Source: Azotosporobacter soli (GTDB lineage Bacteria > Bacillota > Negativicutes > SG130). Taken from it: a stretch of DNA of 64,000 bases. A program made the position numbers and the translations under genes. Positions 56,916 through 64,000 of this stretch are shown here, in pieces. The number at the start of each line of letters is the position of its first letter. The first letter of the stretch is position 1. The DNA is taken from assembly GCF_030542965.1 (NCBI RefSeq), contig NZ_JAUAOA010000003.1:1-64000 (forward strand), read 5' to 3'. Under the pieces are notes generated by a model, which did not search any database, was not told the origin of the DNA, and saw only the letters and a program-made list of their open reading frames with translations.

Positions 56916-58169
56916 TTAGCGAAGCAGCCAGGCCATCAATTGATTCACCCAATCGAGCGTCATCTCAAGCGGCGGTAAAATCTCATTGATATACAGCCAC
57001 TCCAGACCGAACGCGACCAGATAGCCGACGACGATCTGGCGCATCCAGTTCCAATGCTGCGCATCAAGGTATTCCTGTTTCTCCGCCAATTGACGGCGCT
57101 GCAGGCCTACATCGCGTATTGCATCGCGCAATTGCTGTCGATATTGAACCAAAGCCTTCTTATTGCGCGACAAAGCGTGGTACATCTCGCGAAAATCTTT
57201 AAACCACCGATCCAGGATGCGCAAGTATTGGCGATCCTTTGCCTCTTCCATGCGGAGCAGGCTGACCTCATGCTTGTAACGCCACCAATGGACATAAAAC
57301 GGAAACATCGTCAAACGCAAGAAAAAGAAGGACATCACCAGAACCAAAATATCATAAATGAACGACCAGAGAAACCGCATCCCTTGTCCGGTATCGCTGT
57401 AGACAAAAGTAAATGCGCGTTGCACGACCGGAAAGGTAAGATGGATCAAAATAAATACATATGTGATCAGCAGCAACCAGTGCCAAAGCGTCATCAGGCT
57501 GCTGCGTCCTTGCGGACTGAAAAATTCGCCGCTGCCGCACTCTTCCTCCGCCTTGCAGGAGGGGACGCGGTGGATATGAAGCAACAATCGACCTGCCAGA
57601 ATTTCGCCGCCGATGATGACCAGATTGTGGCGCAATCGCCGGTATTTCGGCGAGACCACCGTCGTCACATGTTCGCGCAAGTCAATCTGAATCGCCTCCG
57701 GCGCCAAACGCAGGGAAACCCCTTCATTCGTCGTGAACGTGCCGACCAGATAGGACAGACGCAGCAAAAACGGCACAAGCAACTTCGCTGCGACTCCTTT
57801 GCCGCCCGTTTCTTTCACGATCACCTGATGCAATTTCACTTCCAGGCTCGAGGTATAACGATCATGCCATAAATCCGCCAGTGAGCAATTCAACTCCACC
57901 TCGCCCAACCATGCCAGTTCAAGCTTCAAACGAATCAAGCCATCGGACGGCAAACACAATTCAAGACGGCGTAACCCGCCCCGTCCCGCCAAACGTTCAT
58001 TGAGCCAGTCGGCGAGCTCCACCTCACTCAGGACCACTTCCTGTTCCTGGCCCAGCAAGGCGTTTCCTTCATCCTCTTCTATTTCCTGCACTGGGTTTTC
58101 TTTCCCAAACCCCAGCCATCTTCGTAAAAATCCTGTAAACACGTTTTCTTCCTCACCATTTCTTTTCAT
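56916..58169 (-). CDS. Membrane protein of unknown function
   Basis: 417 aa. A soluble, acidic then strand-rich N-terminal half (1 to about 205), where LRRLELCLPSDGLIRLKLELAWLGEVELNCSLADLW-type sequence suggests a beta-rich fold. Then two membrane segments (about 226-250 and 263-290), a charged coiled coil (about 300-365), and a last hydrophobic segment (about 373-400). Flanking segments place the coiled coil in the cytoplasm or periplasm; topology is not clear. I recognise no family. It stands alone, with a terminator on each side. Confidence 0.65.
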   Translation of the reverse strand: MKRNGEEENVFTGFLRRWLGFGKENPVQEIEEDEGNALLGQEQEVVLSEVELADWLNERLAGRGGLRRLELCLPSDGLIRLKLELAWLGEVELNCSLADLWHDRYTSSLEVKLHQVIVKETGGKGVAAKLLVPFLLRLSYLVGTFTTNEGVSLRLAPEAIQIDLREHVTTVVSPKYRRLRHNLVIIGGEILAGRLLLHIHRVPSCKAEEECGSGEFFSPQGRSSLMTLWHWLLLITYVFILIHLTFPVVQRAFTFVYSDTGQGMRFLWSFIYDILVLVMSFFFLRLTMFPFYVHWWRYKHEVSLLRMEEAKDRQYLRILDRWFKDFREMYHALSRNKKALVQYRQQLRDAIRDVGLQRRQLAEKQEYLDAQHWNWMRQIVVGYLVAFGLEWLYINEILPPLEMTLDWVNQLMAWLLR

Positions 58170-58215
58170 CTCTTATCCTGCATCATTACAACCGCTATAT
58201 TCTCACCTCGTCAGC

Positions 58216-58237
58216 ATCCTATTTTCCCATTTAGGAT
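58216..58237. repeat. Inverted repeat upstream of the unknown membrane protein gene
   Basis: ATCCTA (58216-58221) and TAGGAT (58232-58237) stand 10 bp apart, about 50 bp before the start codon. It may be an operator; evidence is weak. Confidence 0.35.
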
Positions 58238-58290
58238 AAGATTCCCCCTGCTCGTCTTTTTTCCTGCCGCCGCTCCGCATTAAACAGCAA

Positions 58291-58325
58291 AGCAGCTCCA
58301 CTTCGGTTCGCAAAGTGGGGCTGCT
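58291..58325 (-). terminator. Terminator of the DUF2156 gene
   Basis: A 13-bp stem with one mismatch (58291-58303 with 58313-58325) lying 12 bp after the stop codon. Confidence 0.8.
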
Positions 58326-58337
58326 CGTACTTGCCGC

Positions 58338-59261
58338 TTAGCGACTGTCGTTTGCCGTCAAAACATATTTTTCGATCAGCCGGATCGGCTGGTAGGCGAG
58401 CTTCGCTTTGCGCAAATTTTCTTCGCCCATGTCCTCTTCTCGATTGATGTAAGCGACATCGCTCCATGCATGTTGGCAGTAATCCTGACAGATCGCGGTA
58501 TAAATACCGCGCAGTTCGGTATCCGCTTTTTCGGCATGCACTACCGCGGTATCCGAATTGATCTTCTCCCCAAAAGTGACTGCTTTCATTTCATTTTTCA
58601 CATAGATTGCGCCGCCGCTTATGCCAAGCGCACGGAAATTCTGCAATCCAATCGACAGCGCCTTGCGCTCGCAGTCCAAGCTATCGCCTTTTTCACAATC
58701 GCGCTGCCGACACCATTCTTTGAGAAAAGTCTGCGTTTCCAGCGCAACCGTCTCATCCATCACCCGGTACTCATATTCCGGATAGCTTTGTCGAAACGCA
58801 TTGGCATGGTTTTTTTTCTTATGAAATTTTCGTCCTTTCAGTTCGCGCAAGTCTTCCGCCTTATACAGGTAATCGAAGTTGTCGCGGTCTTCTTCCGCCC
58901 GAAACGCGCCCGGCAATTGCTCGTCCAGCAGTTCCAGCATAAACTTTTCACAGCCGCGCAACAAAAATTCCCGGCCATCCCCGCTCAAATATCGTTTGAG
59001 CTGCAACACTCCATCGCCGAAATTGCGGTCGCTGCCGAACGGCGGCAACACGAAGTGGCTTCCTTCCCAGCAGGCCTTGACTAAAATAAGATCTTCCCAT
59101 GCCGTCCACTGAATATCATAGGCTTTTTGCCACATAAAGAGATTCGTAAAATTAAAATGGGCGTTCTCATAACGTCTGGCTGCAAACGCCTTATCAAAGA
59201 TCGGTTTATCGGCCAACTCCACTGCCTTAAAATCGATTGTACTCGCCTCCGTCTCTTGCAC
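58338..59261 (-). CDS. DUF2156 protein (phosphatidylglycerol lysyltransferase C-terminal-like, GNAT fold)
   Basis: 307 aa from a GTG at 59261 with a weak ribosome site. Two GNAT-like halves: NAHFNFTNLFMWQKAYDIQW at the start is typical of the COG4866 family, then KGRKFHKKKNHANAFRQSYPEYEY and ALGISGGAIYVKNEMKAVTFGEKINSDTAVVHAEKAD in the second half. No membrane segments, unlike full MprF. Relatives are related to aminoacyl-lipid or peptide-bridge transferases; the acceptor here is unknown. Confidence 0.85.
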   Translation of the reverse strand: MQETEASTIDFKAVELADKPIFDKAFAARRYENAHFNFTNLFMWQKAYDIQWTAWEDLILVKACWEGSHFVLPPFGSDRNFGDGVLQLKRYLSGDGREFLLRGCEKFMLELLDEQLPGAFRAEEDRDNFDYLYKAEDLRELKGRKFHKKKNHANAFRQSYPEYEYRVMDETVALETQTFLKEWCRQRDCEKGDSLDCERKALSIGLQNFRALGISGGAIYVKNEMKAVTFGEKINSDTAVVHAEKADTELRGIYTAICQDYCQHAWSDVAYINREEDMGEENLRKAKLAYQPIRLIEKYVLTANDSR

Positions 59262-59358
59262 AGCACTTCTTTTCTGCTTATTATTTTATGCCATTTCCAA
59301 CCGATCCGCAAGTCGTCGCCTCCGGCGCCTCCAAGAAGAAGCCTTCATTCTCCAATGC

Positions 59359-59389
59359 AAAAAGCACCCGGCAACGCCAGGTGCTTTTT
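59359..59389 (-). terminator. Terminator of the NSS transporter gene
   Basis: A 14-bp stem with one wobble (59359-59372 with 59376-59389), flanked by A and T runs so that it can work in both directions. Confidence 0.9.
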
Positions 59390-59396
59390 TTACAGC

Positions 59397-60767
59397 CTAC
59401 AATTTGACAAGACCAACGGAGGCGAGAAAAACGACGATCAACAGTACCGGCGTCACGTAACGCAAAATGCTGTATAACATCCCCACCATGCCCGCCATCG
59501 CCAGACGGCCTTGATTGGTGAGTTCGGCCACCACCTGCTCGCGCGGCATCAGGTAACCGACAAAGATCGCCGTCAGCAAGCCGCCGATCGGCAAGAGGAT
59601 GTTGGAGGACAAATAGTCGAACCAGTCGAAGAAACCGCGTCCCATAAACGTCATCTGACCAAGCAGGCTTGAAGGATCGACGGACAGTGTTGCCAAAACG
59701 CCGACGCCGGCGATCAGTATTCCGTTAAAAACAGCGGCACCGGTACGGGACATGCCGCGTTCCTCAATGCAGTACGCAACAGGAACTTCGACCAACGACA
59801 GCATCGCAGTTGTTGCTGCGATAGACGCCAGAAAGAAAAATGCGATCAGCAGCAGATTGCCCAGCGGCATTTGTGCGAACACGAGCGGCAGCGTCATAAA
59901 GAGCAGCCCGGGACCTGCGCCCGGCTCCATGCCGAATGCGAACACCGCCGGAAAAATAGCCAGGCCGGCCAATAAAGATACCAGCGTATCCGAAAAGGCA
60001 ACCTTAGCTGCCGTACCCAACATATTATTGTCCTCGGTAAAATAGCTGCTGTACGTGATCATGCAGCCCAAACCCAGCGACAATTTGAAGAAGGCAAGCC
60101 CCAACGCCGTGAGAACCGCAGCGCCCGACAGCTGGCTGAAATCGACATGAAAGAGAAAGCGTACGCCTTCCCATGCTCCCGGCAGCGTCAACGCGCGCAA
60201 ATCGCACGCTAGGATCAGCACGAAGAGCAGCGGCATCAAAGTCTTTGTTATCTTCTCAATCCCTTGTTTAACGCCCATGATCAGGATTCCCGACACCACC
60301 GCCATGACGATGCATTGCCAGAGGATCGGCGACCAGGGTCCCATGATAACAGAGCCGAACTGCGCTTTTGCGCCCTCCATCGTAATACCGGACAATTCAC
60401 CGGTTAATGCTTTGAACAAATAAAAATAGACCCATCCTGCAACACAACTGTAAAAAAACATAATCAAATAGGTCGCCAAAACGCCCATCGTCCCGACATG
60501 CTTCCACAGCGTCCCCGGCATTATCGCCTTAAACGCGCCGATCGCGTTCTTGCGTGCCGTACGTCCGATATAGAATTCGCTCATCATGACCGGCAGGCCG
60601 ACAAATACAATACATAAAAAATATACCAATAAAAATGCGCCGCCGCCGTTTTGTCCGGTAAGGTAGGGAAATTTCCAAATGTTCCCGAGACCTACCGCCG
60701 AGCCCAATGTCGCAAAAAACACTGCCAGGCCCGAGGAAAACGTCTCTCTTTTTTCGTTGCTAGCCAA
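59397..60767 (-). CDS. Sodium-dependent transporter, neurotransmitter:sodium symporter (NSS) family
   Basis: 456 aa from a TTG at 60767, 8 nt after AAGGAG; a GTG three codons earlier sits inside the ribosome site. About 11-12 membrane segments. Segment 1 has GSAVGLGNIWKFPYLTGQNGGGAF, the sodium and substrate site of LeuT-fold proteins, and segment 2 VGLPVMMSEFYIGR. Bacterial members import amino acids such as tryptophan, leucine or tyrosine with Na+. A role in feeding amino acid fermentation is likely but the substrate is unknown. Confidence 0.93.
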   Translation of the reverse strand: MASNEKRETFSSGLAVFFATLGSAVGLGNIWKFPYLTGQNGGGAFLLVYFLCIVFVGLPVMMSEFYIGRTARKNAIGAFKAIMPGTLWKHVGTMGVLATYLIMFFYSCVAGWVYFYLFKALTGELSGITMEGAKAQFGSVIMGPWSPILWQCIVMAVVSGILIMGVKQGIEKITKTLMPLLFVLILACDLRALTLPGAWEGVRFLFHVDFSQLSGAAVLTALGLAFFKLSLGLGCMITYSSYFTEDNNMLGTAAKVAFSDTLVSLLAGLAIFPAVFAFGMEPGAGPGLLFMTLPLVFAQMPLGNLLLIAFFFLASIAATTAMLSLVEVPVAYCIEERGMSRTGAAVFNGILIAGVGVLATLSVDPSSLLGQMTFMGRGFFDWFDYLSSNILLPIGGLLTAIFVGYLMPREQVVAELTNQGRLAMAGMVGMLYSILRYVTPVLLIVVFLASVGLVKL

Positions 60768-60832
60768 ACTCTTCACTCCTTTATGCGTTTGTTTTTTCGC
60801 CCATGCCGTAGCGCAGCCTGGTTACTATGTAA

Positions 60833-60861
60833 ATACTAGCAGAGACTTTTATCCATGTCAA
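60833..60861 (-). promoter_or_regulatory. Consensus promoter of the NSS transporter gene
   Basis: TTGACA (60856-60861), 17 bp, TAGTAT (60833-60838) on the minus strand, about 65 bp before the start codon. Confidence 0.85.
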
Positions 60862-61069
60862 CGCTACATACGTCGCCTTTAAGGTTCATTTGTACTTTTC
60901 CAATGGACTTCCCTCACTCTTTTTCCTACCACGTCGTCGTCACATTCCCCTTCCCTCTTATTTTTCATGGAAGAGACGCTTTTTAAGTCATTTGTGGAAA
61001 TTGTAACATTCTCACTATTTCGCCTGAGAAAAGAACGCATTTTTTTCCTCTTCGGGCAGTATAAAAAGA
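60862..61069. other. Gene-free gap between purL and the NSS transporter
   Basis: Between the purL terminator and the transporter promoter I find no gene, RNA or clear repeat. Short open frames here lack ribosome sites and family likeness. Confidence 0.6.
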
Positions 61070-61099
61070 AGGCTGTCTCCATCGTTTTTGAGACAGCCT
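61070..61099 (-). terminator. Terminator of purL
   Basis: AGGCTGTCTC (61070-61079) pairs with GAGACAGCCT (61090-61099); TCTTTTTAT follows on the minus strand. Confidence 0.92.
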
Positions 61100-61107
61100 C
61101 CTCTAGT

Positions 61108-64000
61108 TTATCGATAATAATTAACGCCTGCCTTAAATAAGCCCTGATCCTGATTGCCGGGTATGTTCTTTGCGACATGCTTGCCGCAGCGTTCCGAGTG
61201 GCCCATCTTTCCGAGAATCCGTCCGTCGGGACTGATGATCCCTTCCACTGCCGCCAGTGACCCGTTGGGGTTATAAGGCAGAGCAAGCGTAGGCTTTGCT
61301 TCGTCATCCACATATTGCGTCACGATTTGTCCTTGCAGCGCCAATTTTTCCAGCCACTGCGGCGTTGCCTGAAAGCGTCCTTCACCATGCGAAACTGGAA
61401 TCGTATGCAGATCGCCGACTGTCAGATGCGAAAGCCAGGGTGAGTTCGTCGCCGCGACACGTGTTTGCACCATGCAGGAAACATGGCGGCCGAGTGAGTT
61501 AAAGGTCAGCGTTGGGCTGTCCTGCGGTAAATCGCAGATCTTGCCGTAGGGCAATAGCCCCAGCTTGATCAGAGCCTGAAAGCCATTGCAAATCCCAAGC
61601 GCCAAACCGTCCTGCCTTTCAAGCAAACGGTGCACAGCCTCTTTTAATCGTGGATTGCGCAACATCGTCGCAATGAATTTCCCCGAACCATCCGGTTCAT
61701 CGCCGGCGCTAAAACCGCCCGCCAGCATCAGGATCTGCGCCTTGCCAAGCGCATTTTCCAAGGCAGTAACCGACTCTTCGACGGCTGCAGACGTCAGGTT
61801 GCGAATCACCAACGTTTCCACGCTTGCGCCAGCCTGCTCGAAAGCGCGCGCCGTGTCATACTCACAATTCGTGCCGGGGAAGACCGGAATCAAAACGCGC
61901 GGCTTAGCAAGCTTAGCAATTGTCCGTTTTACTTCTTTTCGCTTTTCAACCACCAGTTCTTTAAACACCGGGGCGTCAAACGCAACCTTCGTCGGGAACA
62001 CAGCCTCCAACGGTTTTTCCCAGGCCGTCTGCAGTTCTTCGAGCAGCAGCGTTTCACCGTTTACGCAGATTTTCCCTTCCGCTTGTGTACGCCCCAGCAG
62101 TATCCAGCCTTCCGCCGCAATTTCCTCCGGCGCAACTTCTTCCGCCAGTTCCAAAATCAAACTGCCGTACTCCGGTGCAAACAGAGCCTCCTGCCGCCAC
62201 GCGCCGCGCACTTCGACGCCGAGACGGTTGCCGAAGCACATTCTGCTGAGTGCAACGGCAATGCCGCCTTCTCTGACGCTTTGTGCGGCAAGCACCTTAC
62301 CGGCGCTCGTCATTTCCTGCACCTTGCGCCAATGGCGCGTCAGCGTCTCCCAAAGAGGAAGCTCATTACCGTCGCGCGGCGCAGGCACAAACGCCAACAA
62401 GCTGCCGCTTTTCTTTAACTCTGGCGAGACAATCCTGCCGGCATCCGCGACATTGACCGCGAACGCCGCTAACGTCGGCGGTACATGCAATTCGAGAAAA
62501 GTTCCCGACATGCTGTCTTTGCCGCCGATCGCCGGAATGCCGAGACGCCGTTGAACGAGCAGCGCGCCGAGCAGAGCGCTGAACGGTTTGCCCCATTTGC
62601 TCGCATCTTGTCCAAGCCGCTCAAAATATTCCTGCAGAGTCAAGCGGATCCTTTGGTATTCTCCGCCCATCGCAACAATTTTGGCCACCGCTTCGACCAG
62701 CGCATAAACTGCGCCGTGAAAAGGACTCCAATTCGCAATCTTCGGATTAAAGCCGCAAGTCATCAACGTCGCCGTACTTGTTTCACCGCGCAAAAGAGGT
62801 AATTTTGCCGCCATTCCCTCCGCCGGCGTCGCCTGATAACGGCCGCCAAACGGCATCAAGACGCTGTTCGCACCGATGCTGCTGTCAAAGCGTTCTACCA
62901 GTCCGCGTTGGCTGCAGGCATTCAAGTCTGCCAAACGCTCTGTCCAAGCCGCCCGCAAGTCAACGTTGCTCGCCTCCGCTTTAAAGTAGTTCGCGCTAAA
63001 TTCCGGCGCGTTCACTTTGACGCGACTTTCCTGACGCGCACCGTTGGTGTCGAGAAAGTCACGGCTTAGATCGACAATCGTATCACCCTGCCAAGTCATG
63101 ACCAGACGCCGTTCTTTGCTTACCACAGCCACAACGGTCGCCTCGAGATTCTCTTCCAGCGCCAGCGCAATAAACGAACTTGCATCTTGCGCAGCAACAA
63201 CCACAGCCATTCTCTCCTGCGATTCGGATATGGCCAGTTCCGTCCCATCCAGACCTTCATATTTTTTCGGCACGGCATCCAGATCGATCCGCAGACCGTC
63301 CGTCAACTCACCGATCGCCACCGCGACACCGCCTGCGCCAAAGTCATTGCAGCGCTTGATCAGACGGCTCGCTTCCGAACGACGAAACAAGCGCTGTATC
63401 TTATGCTCCGTCGGCGCATTTCCCTTTTGCACTTCCGCACCACAAGTCGCCAGCGAATCTTCCGTATGTTCCTTCGAAGAACCGGTCGCTCCGCCGCAAC
63501 CATCGCGACCGGTACGGCCGCCGACTAAAATGACCAAGTCGCCTGCTGCCGGTTTCAAACGCACGACCTGACTGCGCGGCGCGGCCGCGATGACGGCGCC
63601 GATTTCCATTCGTTTGGCGACATAGCCTTCGTCATATACTTCCGTGACCTGTCCGGTTGCCAATCCGATCTGATTGCCGTAAGAACTATAGCCGGCTGCA
63701 GCGCCAGTCGTGATCCTGCGCTGCGACAACTTGCCGGGCAGCGTCTTTGAAACCGGTCGCCTTGGGTCGCCGCTACCGCTGAGGCGCATCGCCTGATAAA
63801 CATAAGAACGGCCCGAGAGAGGGTCGCGAATCGCACCGCCCAGACAAGTAGCCGCGCCGCCGAACGGTTCGATCTCGGTCGGGTGGTTGTGCGTCTCATT
63901 CTTGAACATGACCAGCCATTCTTCTTCCTGCCCGTCGATGAGCGCCGGAACCACGATGCTGCAGGCATTGATTTCTTCCGACTCATCAAGATCCGGGAGT
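61108..64000 (-). CDS. purL: Phosphoribosylformylglycinamidine synthase, single-chain (partial, 5' end beyond the window)
   Basis: About 964 residues are visible. The frame stays open to the right edge, beginning LPDLDESEEINACSIVVPALIDG, so the N-terminal part (probably about 290 residues) lies outside. ATP-grasp-like PurM-type domains show FKNETHNHPTEIEPFGGAATC and GGRTGRDG; the C-terminal glutaminase has FPGTNCEYDTA, GGFSAGDEPDGSGK, nucleophile Cys in GICNGFQALIKLG, and SHGEGRF. This is the long clostridial/proteobacterial-like type that needs no separate PurQ and PurS. It catalyses the fourth step of purine synthesis. Confidence 0.96.
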   Translation of the reverse strand, partial: LPDLDESEEINACSIVVPALIDGQEEEWLVMFKNETHNHPTEIEPFGGAATCLGGAIRDPLSGRSYVYQAMRLSGSGDPRRPVSKTLPGKLSQRRITTGAAAGYSSYGNQIGLATGQVTEVYDEGYVAKRMEIGAVIAAAPRSQVVRLKPAAGDLVILVGGRTGRDGCGGATGSSKEHTEDSLATCGAEVQKGNAPTEHKIQRLFRRSEASRLIKRCNDFGAGGVAVAIGELTDGLRIDLDAVPKKYEGLDGTELAISESQERMAVVVAAQDASSFIALALEENLEATVVAVVSKERRLVMTWQGDTIVDLSRDFLDTNGARQESRVKVNAPEFSANYFKAEASNVDLRAAWTERLADLNACSQRGLVERFDSSIGANSVLMPFGGRYQATPAEGMAAKLPLLRGETSTATLMTCGFNPKIANWSPFHGAVYALVEAVAKIVAMGGEYQRIRLTLQEYFERLGQDASKWGKPFSALLGALLVQRRLGIPAIGGKDSMSGTFLELHVPPTLAAFAVNVADAGRIVSPELKKSGSLLAFVPAPRDGNELPLWETLTRHWRKVQEMTSAGKVLAAQSVREGGIAVALSRMCFGNRLGVEVRGAWRQEALFAPEYGSLILELAEEVAPEEIAAEGWILLGRTQAEGKICVNGETLLLEELQTAWEKPLEAVFPTKVAFDAPVFKELVVEKRKEVKRTIAKLAKPRVLIPVFPGTNCEYDTARAFEQAGASVETLVIRNLTSAAVEESVTALENALGKAQILMLAGGFSAGDEPDGSGKFIATMLRNPRLKEAVHRLLERQDGLALGICNGFQALIKLGLLPYGKICDLPQDSPTLTFNSLGRHVSCMVQTRVAATNSPWLSHLTVGDLHTIPVSHGEGRFQATPQWLEKLALQGQIVTQYVDDEAKPTLALPYNPNGSLAAVEGIISPDGRILGKMGHSERCGKHVAKNIPGNQDQGLFKAGVNYYR

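Noticed and set aside
61586-62554. 322-aa open frame on the plus strand inside purL
   Set aside because: Low-complexity Ser/Ala/Pro-rich translation, no ribosome site and no family likeness; it is the antisense shadow of purL.

Overview
The window is one stretch of a bacterial chromosome, almost entirely read on the minus strand. It points to an anaerobic, amino-acid-using Negativicutes (Sporomusaceae-like) Firmicute. The grounds are the 16S rRNA 5' end with a long helix-6 insertion, a D-proline reductase locus of Stickland type, the Firmicute housekeeping order mfd-spoVB-mazG-hup / ftsB-S1-tilS-hpt-ftsH, and rpoE(delta)-pyrG-spo0F-fsa. The genus is inference; an Anaeromusa-like non-sporulating organism would fit.

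Layout from left to right: (1) 1-1.8 kb: 5' end of a 16S rRNA gene with two tandem consensus promoters, then a Ca2+/H+ antiporter. (2) 1.8-11 kb: a complete proline reductase system, prdR-[sigma-54 promoter]-prdC-prdA-small gene-prdB(Sec)-prdD-prdE-prdF-TSUP permease. PrdB is read through an in-frame TGA with a SECIS-like hairpin. prdD and prdE look like a prdA gene cut exactly at the pyruvoyl autocleavage bond. (3) 11-16.5 kb: hemL, proS, lysS and greA, with a greA leader carrying three tandem hairpins. (4) 16.5-21 kb: a little-known trio (acyl-ACP-reductase-like dehydrogenase, a family loosely called quinate 5-dehydrogenase, an HTH regulator) behind a perfect palindromic operator, then a LON-like unknown and dusB. 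(5) 21-28.6 kb: coaX, bioY, birA, ftsH, hpt, tilS, S1-domain gene and ftsB/divIC. (6) 28.7-39.4 kb: a phosphate region sitting between ftsB and hup: pstA, pstC, pstS, an EAL-CBS-GGDEF protein, phoR and yitT (the only two plus-strand genes), a HAD hydrolase, phoU, pstB and phoP. Four Pho boxes share one architecture (three NNTAAC repeats at 11-bp period, then 18-21 bp to a -10 box). They lie before pstS, pstC, pstB and the EAL-GGDEF gene. (7) 39.4-46.5 kb: hup, mazG, spoVB and mfd. (8) 46.5-56.8 kb: transaldolase, zinc-ribbon protein, spo0F, a large unknown lipoprotein, a Yip1 protein, sppA, pyrG, rpoE, argS and a DUF1934 gene. (9) 56.9-64 kb: an unknown membrane protein, a DUF2156 protein, an NSS-family transporter, and a purL that runs off the right edge.

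How the genes work together: PrdF racemises L-proline to D-proline. PrdA/PrdB reduce it to 5-aminovalerate with electrons probably passed by PrdC, and PrdR with sigma-54 would switch the operon on. PstSCAB/PhoU import phosphate and signal to PhoR/PhoP, which would act at the Pho boxes and, by inference, on c-di-GMP turnover. Sporulation genes normally embedded in the mfd-to-ftsH cluster (spoVT, yabP, yabQ, spoIIE) are absent from their usual places, although spoVB and a Spo0F-type regulator remain. No tRNA, CRISPR array, insertion sequence or T-box leader was seen.
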